This document shows, piece by piece, positions 36,901 through 45,589 of a DNA stretch of 61,679 nucleotides (positions within the stretch are counted from its first letter, which is position 1; each line of letters starts with the position of its first letter). The translations under genes were made by a program, and so were the position numbers. The notes under the pieces are model-generated. The model did not search any database, was not told the origin of the DNA, and saw nothing but the letters and a program-made list of their open reading frames with translations. The DNA lies in the NCBI GenBank assembly GCA_964609675.1, contig CAZSRX010000026.1:1-61679 (forward strand), in the 5' to 3' direction. This DNA is from CAZSRX01 sp964609675 [NCBI: uncultured Bacteroidota bacterium] (GTDB lineage: Bacteria; CLD3; SB21).

Positions 36901-37598
36901 GCGCGACGCCGTATATTCAATTGTCTAAAAAAATAATTATTACCCTCGACGGTCCAGCCGGCTCCGGTAAAAGCACTACCGCCCGAACCCTCGCGCAGAA
37001 ACTCGGCTATATTTATCTCGATACCGGCGCCATGTACCGGGCGATTACGGTTTACGTCCTGAGAAACCGCCTCAATCCGAAAGACGCCGCGGCGATAGAA
37101 ACCGTTCTGCCGGCGATCCGCATAACGCTGGATTATGTTGACCATCAGCAACGTACTTTTCTAAACGGCGAGGATGTGTCCGAGGCCATCCGCGATCCGC
37201 AGGTAACCCTGCATGTCAGCGCGGTTTCGGAGCATCGTAATGTCCGGGCATTTCTGGTCGCGCAGCAGCAACGCATCGGACAGGGCGGCGGATATGTTAT
37301 CGACGGGCGCGACGCAGGCACGGTGATATTTCCCGGCGCCGAAATAAAATTTTATCTCACCGCATCCGTGGAAGAACGCGCCATACGTCGCCAGAAAGAA
37401 CTGGCGCAAAAAGAAATCTACTTTACGCTGGAGGAGATGATCAAAGATATCCGCCGGCGCGACACGATGGATTCCACGCGTAGTGAAAGCCCTTTACGAA
37501 AAGCAGAAGACGCTGTTGAAATCGATAACACCCACATGTCGGTGGAGGAACAGGTTAACGCGATACTTGACATCATAAAGCAGAAATTCGCTGTATGA
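36897..37598 (+). CDS. cmk: Cytidylate kinase
   Basis: 233 residues. P-loop LDGPAGSGKSTTARTLA, the LDTGAMYRA CMP-binding segment, DGRDAGTVIFPGA and the RRQKELAQK lid identify CMP/dCMP kinase. It phosphorylates CMP and dCMP for nucleotide salvage. The ATG overlaps the rluB stop. Confidence 0.96.
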   Translation: MSATPYIQLSKKIIITLDGPAGSGKSTTARTLAQKLGYIYLDTGAMYRAITVYVLRNRLNPKDAAAIETVLPAIRITLDYVDHQQRTFLNGEDVSEAIRDPQVTLHVSAVSEHRNVRAFLVAQQQRIGQGGGYVIDGRDAGTVIFPGAEIKFYLTASVEERAIRRQKELAQKEIYFTLEEMIKDIRRRDTMDSTRSESPLRKAEDAVEIDNTHMSVEEQVNAILDIIKQKFAV

Positions 37599-37602
37599 AG
37601 CT

Positions 37603-38916
37603 ATGATATTTACCGCGCGGACAATCAGTTTGCTTTTTTTATCGGCCGCGATTACCGTGCTGGGCTTATGGCAGGCGGATTTTATGTATATAGGCGTGAC
37701 CATTGCCGCCCTGACGCTGGTCCTTATAATGGTGGAATACGCCGGTATGCCCGGAAAGCAACAATTCATCCTGCAGCGCCGGATTAACGGTCAGTTATTT
37801 GTCAATGTTCCGTCGATGGTGCGGATAGACTTGCAAAATAAAACCCGTCAGAAATATTTTATCAAATTACGGGACGAACCGCCGGATGAGTTTGAGATAC
37901 GGCATGCGGAACATCAGTCCTGGCTGCTTCCCAAAAGACAGATTACCTGCGAATATCCAATGGTACCGCCTCTACGGGGTCATTTCCGCTTCAACGATAT
38001 TCAACTTGAAATTCATGCGCCCTTTCCGGGCTTAGTAGCCCGCCGTTTCCGGTATCCGCAAATTTCTCCGATACACGTATATCCGGACCTGTCGGCACTG
38101 AAAAAATATGATCTCCTGACAATGAAAGGCCGGCTGAAAAATATCGGGTTTCGCGCAACCCGCCAGCTGGGTCTGGGCTCCGAGTACGAAAGCCTTCGCG
38201 AATACACGCCCGATGACGAATACCGCCGTATCAACTGGGTCGCGTCTGCGCGGGTCAACAAGCTGATAACCACCCAGTATCAAACCGAACAAAGCCAGCA
38301 GGTCGTTATTTTAATTGATACCGGACGGCTGATGGGCACCGAAGCGCTTGGTTCCACCCGGCTCGATCTTGCCATCGAAGCCGCTATGATGCTGGCCCAT
38401 GTCGTGGTCAGGAAAAAAGACTTGGTTGGGTTGATGGTCTTTTCTAACCGTGTGCACGCGTATCTGCCGCCCAAAAAGGAAAAAAATCAGCTGAATCGGA
38501 TGCTGAAACATCTGTATAACCAGAAAAGCGAATTGGTCGAATCCAATTATCCGGAAACGTTTGAGTTTTTTAAAAACAAGTGCCACCGGCGTTCTCTGGT
38601 CATTTTATTTACGGAAGTCATCGACCAGTATGCTTCACAGTTTCTGATTCAAGGCCTGACTAAAATGTATCCGAAGCATTTACCGCTGTGTGTTACGATG
38701 AAAGACCGCCTCATGGAACAAACTTTTGATCAACCTGCACAGAACATCGATCAGGCCTATGCCAAAGCCGTAGCGGCCGAACTGATGTCGGAACGTGAAG
38801 ACGCGATAGGAAATATGCGAAGCCATGGCGTGATCGTCCTCGACGTTCTGCCGGAACAATTGACCACCGAAGTGATCAATAAATATATGGAAATAAAATC
38901 CAGAGGGCAGTTGTAG
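37603..38916 (+). CDS. DUF58 domain protein
   Basis: 437 residues. Two N-terminal membrane helices (about 5-45) precede a beta-rich part. The DUF58 signature is at LREYTPDDEYRRINWVASAR. A vWA-like domain follows, but its MIDAS motif is incomplete (LIDTGRLM rather than DxSxS). DUF58 proteins usually pair with MoxR AAA+ ATPases, yet no MoxR gene is adjacent here. It ends the long run, 32 bp from the convergent V4R/ParA operon, with no clear terminator between them. Confidence 0.9.
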   Translation: MIFTARTISLLFLSAAITVLGLWQADFMYIGVTIAALTLVLIMVEYAGMPGKQQFILQRRINGQLFVNVPSMVRIDLQNKTRQKYFIKLRDEPPDEFEIRHAEHQSWLLPKRQITCEYPMVPPLRGHFRFNDIQLEIHAPFPGLVARRFRYPQISPIHVYPDLSALKKYDLLTMKGRLKNIGFRATRQLGLGSEYESLREYTPDDEYRRINWVASARVNKLITTQYQTEQSQQVVILIDTGRLMGTEALGSTRLDLAIEAAMMLAHVVVRKKDLVGLMVFSNRVHAYLPPKKEKNQLNRMLKHLYNQKSELVESNYPETFEFFKNKCHRRSLVILFTEVIDQYASQFLIQGLTKMYPKHLPLCVTMKDRLMEQTFDQPAQNIDQAYAKAVAAELMSEREDAIGNMRSHGVIVLDVLPEQLTTEVINKYMEIKSRGQL

Positions 38917-38948
38917 TAGGGATACGGTTTTTTTCCATTAAACGGCTG

Positions 38949-39332
38949 TCAGGTGCCGATTTTCTCCAGAAATTTTTTTATGGTTTTCTTGGGTTTGCGA
39001 AGCCGGAACGATTCATTAATCATGGCTGATGCTTCGCCGGTTCGGGATGCTTTCTTCCACAGTTCCTCATGCCGGCGAAGGGTGCTAATCAGTTCATCGA
39101 CGGTCGCGGGCAGTATTTCGGCTTGGGGAACCATTCGTAAATCATGACCGATAGGTGAAAAAAAATCAGCGATAGTTAAATAATCCTTGTCAAAGAAAGC
39201 GCTGGCTGCGGCCGTGGCTTTGGACCGTGTTTTCTTTCTTCGTGTCTTCCGCGACAATTCTGAAAATTCATCAAGCAGTCGTGCCGCCAGAGTGGTTTCT
39301 TCGTAAACAGCTTTGGTGGAATCGTGATTCAT
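38949..39332 (-). CDS. Small basic protein of unknown function in the ParA/V4R operon
   Basis: 127 residues, rich in Lys, Arg and Ala (KTRRKKTRSKATAAASA near the middle of its first half), ending in a basic KPKKTIKKFLEKIG. No domain recognised. A basic linker of this kind could bind DNA. It starts 19 bases after the downstream V4R-like gene ends and is the last gene of the operon. Confidence 0.65.
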   Translation of the reverse strand: MNHDSTKAVYEETTLAARLLDEFSELSRKTRRKKTRSKATAAASAFFDKDYLTIADFFSPIGHDLRMVPQAEILPATVDELISTLRRHEELWKKASRTGEASAMINESFRLRKPKKTIKKFLEKIGT

Positions 39333-39351
39333 AATAATCCGTTACCGTTAA

Positions 39352-40038
39352 TCATAGGAGTTGTTCAATATCTTTTTTCAGCCGTTCATAAGCTTCCAGC
39401 GGCTTGATCCCCGAGGCCATGTAACGGTATAGTTGATTAATCGTGTCAATGTTATCCAGGAGGAACGAGCAGTGTTCATATCCTTCAGAACGGCAGGTGA
39501 TTTCCATGCAGGCCAGTTCCATATTCGATAAACGCGAGAAAATGCCCGAGAAAAAACCGCTGTAAAGATGGCATACCGTTCCGGTTGTGCTTCCACTTCC
39601 GGTAGCGTTCGACCGGAGTACATCAACATACAGCGAATGATACAGATCGACGAACAGCAGTTCATCGCGGCGTTTGAGTTCGAAATGGCCCCAGCCCATG
39701 GCTGCCAGGTGGCTGGTGAAAACCGCGTGGAACTGATTCATGCTCAGCTCGCTGATGGCATGACAATCCGGGTAAACCGTATGGATCAGCGACTCGATAT
39801 AGCCGTAAGCGTTTTTTCCCCACTGCTCGCCGATCTGGTAAAGAATGTCGCGGTAGTTTTCCGGATCCTTATTTCGCAGATAATCATCCAGTGTATAAAG
39901 AAAATCGGCATCCAGCGCTATCGTACGTTGCGTATGGTTCTGCCATATTTCAGCGGTTATCGGAGCGAATTCAATATACGTATCCGGAAGCACCGATGCT
40001 ACGGCGGGGTTTTCTTTGGAGAACATTTCAAGACTCAT
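39352..40038 (-). CDS. V4R-domain-like protein (copy B)
   Basis: 228 residues. The C-terminal half reads as a V4R (4-vinyl reductase) ligand-binding domain: HLYSGFFSGIFSRLSNM, then MEITCRSEGYEHCSFLL, with the characteristic E-x-x-C...G..HC.F cysteines. The N-terminal half aligns with copy A across the operon. V4R domains bind small hydrophobic ligands or metals in sensor proteins. It follows ParA by 17 bases. The last residues (PLEAYERLKKDIEQLL) resemble the end of the neighbouring ParA. Confidence 0.7.
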   Translation of the reverse strand: MSLEMFSKENPAVASVLPDTYIEFAPITAEIWQNHTQRTIALDADFLYTLDDYLRNKDPENYRDILYQIGEQWGKNAYGYIESLIHTVYPDCHAISELSMNQFHAVFTSHLAAMGWGHFELKRRDELLFVDLYHSLYVDVLRSNATGSGSTTGTVCHLYSGFFSGIFSRLSNMELACMEITCRSEGYEHCSFLLDNIDTINQLYRYMASGIKPLEAYERLKKDIEQLL

Positions 40039-40055
40039 AATATCCTCAGAATTAT

Positions 40056-40862
40056 TTAAACCATGTGATTCTTGTACATTTTCATTTCGATTTCTCGAAC
40101 CAGCCGTTCGTAGGCCTGCAAACCGGCGGATAGAGGTTTGAGCGTATCGTAAAGCTCCATTAGCCGTGTGGAACCGGTGAAAAGTTCATGAAGAGAAGGA
40201 TCCCGGGGAATGACTGTTTTGAAAACAAGGTCTTCGTCAAAATAAGTTCCAAGCTGTTCCTTCACGGCTTCGGAAACCGGACTTTCGGCATCGTGCATGG
40301 TGAGCAGCAGACCGACTAATTCCATACGGGTATTCTCCGCCTGTTTAACGCTTATCAGGTAGCGAATCAGCGGCGGCAGGGTGCGCAGGGCTAGAGGTTC
40401 AGACTGGATAGGAATAAGCACGTAATCACATGAAATTAACGCACTGACGGATAGGAGGCCCAGTCCGGGTGGACAGTCGATAAGTATCAAGTCATAATGC
40501 GGCGCCGCGCTAAGCAGCGCTTCGCGGAAAAGACCCCGCGCCTGCACGGCGTCTTCTAAAGCTTCAAAATCCAGCACCGTGTTGGCTATACCGCAGTCGG
40601 CGAGGTACAACTCGGGTTTGCAGACGGGGCGGGCAATCTCGTCAATATCCGCAAGCCCGCTGAATACCTGATACAAACCCCTTCGGGATTCCTGCTCGGT
40701 TGGTGCGCGGCTGTTTAATGCATAAATAAGACCGCCCTGCGGATCGGCATCAATTAGCAACGTTTTCTGACCCAGTCCGGAAAAAACTAAACCCAAATTC
40801 AGCGTCGTCGTGGTTTTCCCGACACCGCCTTTCTGACTGGTTATGCAAAAAATCTGACCCAT
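40056..40862 (-). CDS. Orphan ParA/MinD-type ATPase
   Basis: 268 residues. Deviant Walker [15 protein letters not shown] with the signature Lys, Walker A' LIDADPQGG and Walker B LILIDCPPGLG. It is distinct from the chromosomal ParA at 50013-50792 and has no ParB gene beside it. Such orphan ParA proteins commonly position a cargo on the nucleoid. The gene is sandwiched between two V4R-like genes (24 and 17 bases), which are therefore candidate partners or cargo adaptors (inference). Confidence 0.93.
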   Translation of the reverse strand: MGQIFCITSQKGGVGKTTTTLNLGLVFSGLGQKTLLIDADPQGGLIYALNSRAPTEQESRRGLYQVFSGLADIDEIARPVCKPELYLADCGIANTVLDFEALEDAVQARGLFREALLSAAPHYDLILIDCPPGLGLLSVSALISCDYVLIPIQSEPLALRTLPPLIRYLISVKQAENTRMELVGLLLTMHDAESPVSEAVKEQLGTYFDEDLVFKTVIPRDPSLHELFTGSTRLMELYDTLKPLSAGLQAYERLVREIEMKMYKNHMV

Positions 40863-40886
40863 GATACGGAAATAATCATCAAGAGG

Positions 40887-41537
40887 TTATAAAATATGCT
40901 GGTTTTTGTAGGCTTCGAGGATCTCTTTTTCGCATTTTCCCTGACTTTTCAGTTTGTTTAATTCCCCGATAATTTCCGTAGTACTTATCGCAAAACGGAG
41001 TTTTTCCTTATCCGAAGCATCTGACAGTAAAACGGTTTGCAGACTCTTACCGGACAATTCGCTGAAAAGGCCGTCAAAAAAACCGCATAATAAGCTTACA
41101 AAGAAGGTCGGCTCCTCGACTTGAATGTTAAAAATAAATGGATTCTTGATATCAATTACGTAAAAACGATTGCCTTCCGTAATCCGGAATTGTCCGATAC
41201 CGGAAAAACTAAAGTATCGGTTAATCGTTTCCACGAAATCCTCCTTAAGAATATCCTGCGGTTTGGTTACGCCTTCACGCGGTTGTTCGAGTAGTGCGGT
41301 TTCAATTTGCCTGTATATCATGCCGGCCCATGATACGCCAAGACGGTGCCACCAGCCGGCGCTATCCGGGGTGAAATAATCGTTAATAACCGTCTGCATG
41401 GCACGGATTAGATAAGCGTCAGCTATGCCCGTACGTATCGATGTGCCGGTGAATGAATTCTGAAGCCATAAGCCACCCGAAGCTAAATCCTTGCGCAAGA
41501 CCGCTTCCGTTTCTTTTTCCTGTTTGATATCTGACAT
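40887..41537 (-). CDS. V4R-like protein (copy A, degenerate)
   Basis: 216 residues. It shares order and spacing with copy B: WAGMIYRQIETALL (WGKNAYGYIESLI in B), a central strand pair, and FFVSLLCGFFDGLFSELSG (HLYSGFFSGIFSRLSN in B). The metal or ligand cysteines of the V4R C-terminus are absent. It is the first gene of the ParA operon. The homology to copy B is read by eye and is only moderate. Confidence 0.6.
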   Translation of the reverse strand: MSDIKQEKETEAVLRKDLASGGLWLQNSFTGTSIRTGIADAYLIRAMQTVINDYFTPDSAGWWHRLGVSWAGMIYRQIETALLEQPREGVTKPQDILKEDFVETINRYFSFSGIGQFRITEGNRFYVIDIKNPFIFNIQVEEPTFFVSLLCGFFDGLFSELSGKSLQTVLLSDASDKEKLRFAISTTEIIGELNKLKSQGKCEKEILEAYKNQHIL

Positions 41538-41633
41538 AACGTATGAATCTTTTAATTGATAATATTTTTTAGTAACATAAGCTAACGTATTTTAAAAAAT
41601 AATGCAATGAAAATGTCATTTCACGATACAATC

Positions 41634-41662
41634 CGATAGCTGTTGTCAAGACGCGGCTATCG
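41634..41662. repeat. Inverted repeat upstream of the PTPS gene
   Basis: CGATAGC (41634-41640) and GCTATCG (41656-41662) around a 15-base loop, in the space between the divergent V4R/ParA operon and the PTPS gene. It could be an operator. It does not look like a preQ1 riboswitch. Confidence 0.3.
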
Positions 41663-41729
41663 TAAAAAGTAATTGGAATTTCCGATATTTTTTTTTAATA
41701 TATCCCAACTTATAACGTTAAGGCGTTAC

Positions 41730-42248
41730 ATGGCGTTTTACAAAGTAAAAGTATCCAAAGATTATTTAAAATTCAGTGTAGCTCATTTCACAATTTTTAA
41801 TGACAGCGAAGTGGAAAGTCTGCACGGTCACAACTACCATGTCAGTGTGACTATTATCTGCCGTGACCTTCAGCAGGGCTTGATCATCGAATTCCGCCAG
41901 TTGAAAAATATCATCAAACAGGTTTGTGATTCATTAGATGAGAAAATTCTGTTGCCCTCCGAATACCCCCTTCTAAAAATTTGCAAGGAAAACGAGCACT
42001 TTCATGTGGTTTTCAACGGAGCGGGTTTTACCAAAGAGTACCGTTTCCCCTGTGACGAAGTGGTCATCCTGCCCCTGGTTAACATCACGGTCGAACTGCT
42101 CGCGCGATATGTCTGTGAACTTCTGTCACAAAAACTGCTTACCGACTGCCGTAATGCGGATCACGCCTTTCCGGAAACATTACTGGCCATCGAAGTGGAA
42201 GTCGAGGAGAGTGCCGGCCAGTCTGCGACCTATGTCTGGGAAAATTAA
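41730..42248 (+). CDS. 6-pyruvoyl-tetrahydropterin synthase family enzyme, PTPS-III-like
   Basis: 172 residues from ATG 41730, which has AAGG at good spacing. A TTG at 41673 would add 19 poorly conserved residues. T-fold enzyme with zinc histidines in SVAHF and HGHNYHV. The usual catalytic Cys of QueD/PTPS is missing. Instead Glu stands before the motif in ESLHGHNYHVSV, the arrangement recalled for PTPS-III, which yields 6-hydroxymethyl-dihydropterin and can bypass FolB in folate synthesis. An extra loop lies between the two halves. Confidence 0.82.
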   Translation: MAFYKVKVSKDYLKFSVAHFTIFNDSEVESLHGHNYHVSVTIICRDLQQGLIIEFRQLKNIIKQVCDSLDEKILLPSEYPLLKICKENEHFHVVFNGAGFTKEYRFPCDEVVILPLVNITVELLARYVCELLSQKLLTDCRNADHAFPETLLAIEVEVEESAGQSATYVWEN

Positions 42249-42286
42249 TCTTCAAAACACCCTGCCTCTGGTAATAAAGGTCTTCC

Positions 42287-43984
42287 GTGAAAAACAACAT
42301 GATTAGAAAAATTTGGCGCTTTGCTTTGTTTTTTGGCGTGTTTCTTACCGCCATTAAATCCCCATTGTCCGCCACGCCGGGACCACCGCAACCGCCGCGG
42401 TTGATCGTATTTATCTGTGTGGATCAATTCCGTTATGATTATTACACTAAATATGAGTCTTTTTTTACGGATAAGGGATTTCGATACCTGACAGACCGGG
42501 GGGCTTTTTTTACCGATTGCAATTATCAGCACGCGACCCTGGTTACGGCTGTAGGGCACTCCATAATGATGAGCGGCGCGTATCCCAATGCTACCGGCCT
42601 CATTTCCAATGACTGGTACGACCGCCGTACCGGACGGATGCGATATGCTGTTGAAGACCAAAACTATCCCATACTTGGCGATACTTCGGCTGATAGCAGT
42701 CGGGGACGCTCGCCGATGTATTTTATCGGCAGCAATTTTGCGGATATATGGAAATGGCATACGAACGGAAAAGGTAAGGTCTTTGCTGTATCCAATAAAG
42801 ACCGTTCCGCTATCATGATGGCCGGAAAACTTGCCGACGGGGCTTACTGGTGGGATTATGATGCCGGTAACTGGATTACCAGTACGTATTATCGTAAAGC
42901 CTATCCATCATGGGTGTCAGACTTCAATTTAACCCGGCCACTGGATAAATGGTTCAATCGGTCATGGCCACTGTTTCTGCATCCCCGGTTATATCCCGAG
43001 CGCGCCGCAGGAAATTCAGATTATTACTTGGTCCAGTACGATATGCAAAAAGATTTTCCGCACCGAATCGGTTCAGAATCAGGCCGTCCGGATCGCAATT
43101 ACTATCTTGCTCTGCGGACATCGCCCTTTGGCGTTGAAGCGGTCAATGATTTCATAAAAATATTGCTGGACAACGAAAATCTCGGTTCGGATGCCATTCC
43201 GGATTTATTATGCATCAGTTATTCTTCCGGTGATTATCTTGGCCACGCCTTCGGGCCCGACAGTCGTGAAATCATGGATTTTTTAATTCGCTGCGACCGT
43301 TATCTGGCGGATATCATAAACTATATAAATAAAAAAACCGGTGAAAATCAGGTGCTGTATATACTGACCGCAGATCACGGGGTTGCTCCGATACCTATGG
43401 AACTCAACGATGAAAAATTTCCTGCCGGTTATGTTCACCGTGATTCGGTGCGGCTTCCATTAGAGCGGCATCTTATAAAGCGTTACGGAAATTTAGCCAC
43501 GGCTCATTCCTACCTGCTTGCCATGGAACCGGACTTTTATTTTAACGATACCGCATTAATTGAAAAAAACATTGATAAATATGAAATACAAAGTTATATT
43601 AAAGGCTGTTTAACAGAAACCATAGTACCCAAAGGTGTGTATCGGTTGTATTTTAAGACAGACATACTTGAAGGCCGGATTTCTCGGGATAAATTATCAG
43701 ACCAGATAACGCTGAATACGCATCCGGAACGAAGCGGTGATTTTTATGTTGTGCTTGAACCTTACTTTATGTGGTATGATCACGGTAAGGGAACCGAGCA
43801 TGGGGCGCCGTACCGCTACGACACCCATGTACCCCTTTGGTTCTCCGGGTCTCAATGGATAAAACCGGGCATTTACCGCGAAACATGCTCGCCAGCGGAT
43901 ATCGTTCCCACTCTGGCCGCCCTGCTGGGCGCCACCGCTCCGAGCCAGGCGGTTGGCCGCGTACTTACTTCAATATTGAAATAA
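42287..43984 (+). CDS. Secreted alkaline phosphatase/phosphodiesterase superfamily enzyme (PafA-like)
   Basis: 565 residues. Signal peptide (about 8-28), then the metal-binding VFICVDQFRYD. A YQHATLVTAVGHS segment carries the Thr nucleophile typical of PafA and NPP enzymes. Later metal ligands are at SYSSGDYLGHAFGP, LTADHG and GTEHGAPY. It should hydrolyse phosphate mono- or diesters in the periplasm. The GTG at 42287 has AAAGG 7 bases upstream and is preferred over ATG 42299. Monocistronic as far as I can see. Confidence 0.9.
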   Translation: MKNNMIRKIWRFALFFGVFLTAIKSPLSATPGPPQPPRLIVFICVDQFRYDYYTKYESFFTDKGFRYLTDRGAFFTDCNYQHATLVTAVGHSIMMSGAYPNATGLISNDWYDRRTGRMRYAVEDQNYPILGDTSADSSRGRSPMYFIGSNFADIWKWHTNGKGKVFAVSNKDRSAIMMAGKLADGAYWWDYDAGNWITSTYYRKAYPSWVSDFNLTRPLDKWFNRSWPLFLHPRLYPERAAGNSDYYLVQYDMQKDFPHRIGSESGRPDRNYYLALRTSPFGVEAVNDFIKILLDNENLGSDAIPDLLCISYSSGDYLGHAFGPDSREIMDFLIRCDRYLADIINYINKKTGENQVLYILTADHGVAPIPMELNDEKFPAGYVHRDSVRLPLERHLIKRYGNLATAHSYLLAMEPDFYFNDTALIEKNIDKYEIQSYIKGCLTETIVPKGVYRLYFKTDILEGRISRDKLSDQITLNTHPERSGDFYVVLEPYFMWYDHGKGTEHGAPYRYDTHVPLWFSGSQWIKPGIYRETCSPADIVPTLAALLGATAPSQAVGRVLTSILK

Positions 43985-44080
43985 CTATTCATATTAAGGA
44001 CCATACGAATATATGCATCTAACAACGCATCCACACGATTCGCAGAGGTTCGCATTTAATTCAATCAGGAGCATAAACAC

Positions 44081-44446
44081 ATGAAGGGTATGATTACCAA
44101 CATCAAGTACGTTTGTATTTACGTCTCGGATTTTGAAAAATCACTTGCTTTCTATAAAAAAGGACTGGGTTTCGAGGTTACGTATCAGGAAGACGGTTTC
44201 GCGCAATTTAACACCGAAGGGGCCATGCTTACCATTGAAAAAGGCGGGGAGAAAAACGCGGAGCCCAAAGATTACAAGAAAAACGGTTTTTTAATTCAGT
44301 TTGAGGTCGAGGATATTGAGAAAGCCGTAGGTTATCTGAAGTCCAACAACGTGAAAATCACACAGGAAATAACGGATCTGGAATTTGGCCGTGTAGCGAT
44401 GATTATGGATCCTGACGGCAATCAGTTGCAGTTGCTTGAACAATAA
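44081..44446 (+). CDS. VOC-superfamily (glyoxalase-like) protein
   Basis: 121 residues. One VOC module pair: VCIYVSDFEKSLAFYKKGLGFEV at the N-terminus and IMDPDGNQLQLLEQ at the C-terminus. It should bind a divalent metal as a dimer. Substrate unknown; lactoylglutathione lyase, fosfomycin-type resistance or dioxygenase functions share this fold. Good GGAG Shine-Dalgarno sequence. Confidence 0.88.
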   Translation: MKGMITNIKYVCIYVSDFEKSLAFYKKGLGFEVTYQEDGFAQFNTEGAMLTIEKGGEKNAEPKDYKKNGFLIQFEVEDIEKAVGYLKSNNVKITQEITDLEFGRVAMIMDPDGNQLQLLEQ

Positions 44447-44464
44447 TCCTGAACCGGCCATTAC

Positions 44465-45202
44465 ATGATAGGTTTGAGAATAACATATTTACTAGGCGCT
44501 GTCTTATTGCTTCTGTCGTCGTTAACATTAGAATCCCGCGGCGAGGAAAAAACCAACCTGTCCGTTCCGGTGGATTCCATCTATTTTCTTACTGAGGAAT
44601 TGTTTATCCGTGACGCCTTAAAAGATGCTATCGAATATGGCAACCTTAACCTGCGGCCCGATAGCATTCGCTATAATTTTAATGTCTACCAGGGATTTTA
44701 TGTTGATTTGGATCTGGACGGCGAACAGGAATATGTCGTTTCGGGCGAAATCGCAGGACAATCCTATAATCTTGTCATGGTATACTGGTGGCATACCGAT
44801 CACTGGAATTGCCGCGTACTCAACCGGTCTGTAGGCGGCGGTATCAACGCCATTCAGGTTATTGATGTGGACAATGACGGCCGATCCGAGATTTTCAGCG
44901 TTCTTCAGGACCATGCCATGCGCCGCATCTGTAAGGTACATCGATGCGACAAAGCCGATACCCTTTCGTTCCACGAGGTCTTTAATTACGTTTCCGAGGG
45001 CGGATGGACTAACTCTCAGAATTTTTCATTATACCGTCCGCAGACCAAAGACAGCTATACGCTGCGGGTTGATGAAATTATTTATCAGGACGAAGAAGAA
45101 GGGGATGTCCGGCAGAATATTTATTTATACCGGTTCAAAGACGGCATCTATGTTCTGGATAAAAAAATAGAGGGCGGCGTTTCCTACCAGGGAAAAAATT
45201 AA
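44465..45202 (+). CDS. Secreted protein with FG-GAP/VCBS-like calcium-type repeats
   Basis: 245 residues. Signal peptide (about 1-27, cut near SRG-EE), then two Asp-rich loops, DLDLDGEQEY and DVDNDGRSEI, of the kind seen in integrin-like FG-GAP propeller blades. The remainder is beta-rich. Function unknown. The next small membrane gene begins 10 bases after its stop. Confidence 0.75.
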   Translation: MIGLRITYLLGAVLLLLSSLTLESRGEEKTNLSVPVDSIYFLTEELFIRDALKDAIEYGNLNLRPDSIRYNFNVYQGFYVDLDLDGEQEYVVSGEIAGQSYNLVMVYWWHTDHWNCRVLNRSVGGGINAIQVIDVDNDGRSEIFSVLQDHAMRRICKVHRCDKADTLSFHEVFNYVSEGGWTNSQNFSLYRPQTKDSYTLRVDEIIYQDEEEGDVRQNIYLYRFKDGIYVLDKKIEGGVSYQGKN

Positions 45203-45212
45203 AGGAGGCTTT

Positions 45213-45404
45213 ATGGCTTTATTATGGATTGTGAAACTGTACTGGCTCTGGCTCATTATCGGGCTGATAATTCTCTATATGAGCATTTTTTCTAATTTCA
45301 GTATTTTCGGAATCATTATCGGATCAGTGATTACGCTTTTCGGACTGGTAGCAAGGGGCGTGATGAAAAAAGACAGTTTAAAAGACCGGATGGGGCGTTT
45401 ATAA
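45213..45404 (+). CDS. Small two-helix membrane protein
   Basis: 63 residues with two membrane helices (about 9-24 and 30-47) and a basic C-terminus (KKDSLKDRMGRL). Strong Shine-Dalgarno sequence AAAGGAGG before ATG 45213. Probably co-transcribed with the secreted FG-GAP-like protein. No family recognised. Confidence 0.7.
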   Translation: MALLWIVKLYWLWLIIGLIILYMSIFSNFSIFGIIIGSVITLFGLVARGVMKKDSLKDRMGRL

Positions 45405-45433
45405 TCCGGCGATACAATGGTAAAGGCGCTTTC

Positions 45434-45532
45434 ATGAATTTTTTTTCAATTAATCGTTTTCCGCGCGTACGTGTGGCAGAGGTTCTGGCTTATATCCGCC
45501 GTTCCCATCTGAAACCGGAATGGCGCGTGTGA
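45434..45532 (+). CDS. Putative 32-residue leader peptide upstream of lysine 6-aminotransferase
   Basis: ATG 45434 has AAAGG 7 bases upstream. The peptide is rich in arginine (6 of 32). Its TGA (45530-45532) lies 2 bases before the upstream arm of a hairpin that covers the next Shine-Dalgarno sequence. A translating ribosome ending here would cover that arm. Its size is too small for certainty, and codon statistics cannot decide. Confidence 0.35.
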   Translation: MNFFSINRFPRVRVAEVLAYIRRSHLKPEWRV

Positions 45533-45534
45533 GT

Positions 45535-45587
45535 CCTGTTCCCCTTGTTAATGAAGTGTATATTTCAACCAAAAAAATAGGAACAGG
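45535..45587 (+). promoter_or_regulatory. Possible Shine-Dalgarno-sequestering pairing before lat
   Basis: CCTGTTCC (45535-45542) is exactly complementary to GGAACAGG (45580-45587), which holds the AGG Shine-Dalgarno sequence 2 bases before ATG 45590. The 8-bp stem with a 37-base loop would hide the ribosome-binding site unless the upstream arm is occupied. Confidence 0.4.
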
Positions 45588-45589
45588 TC

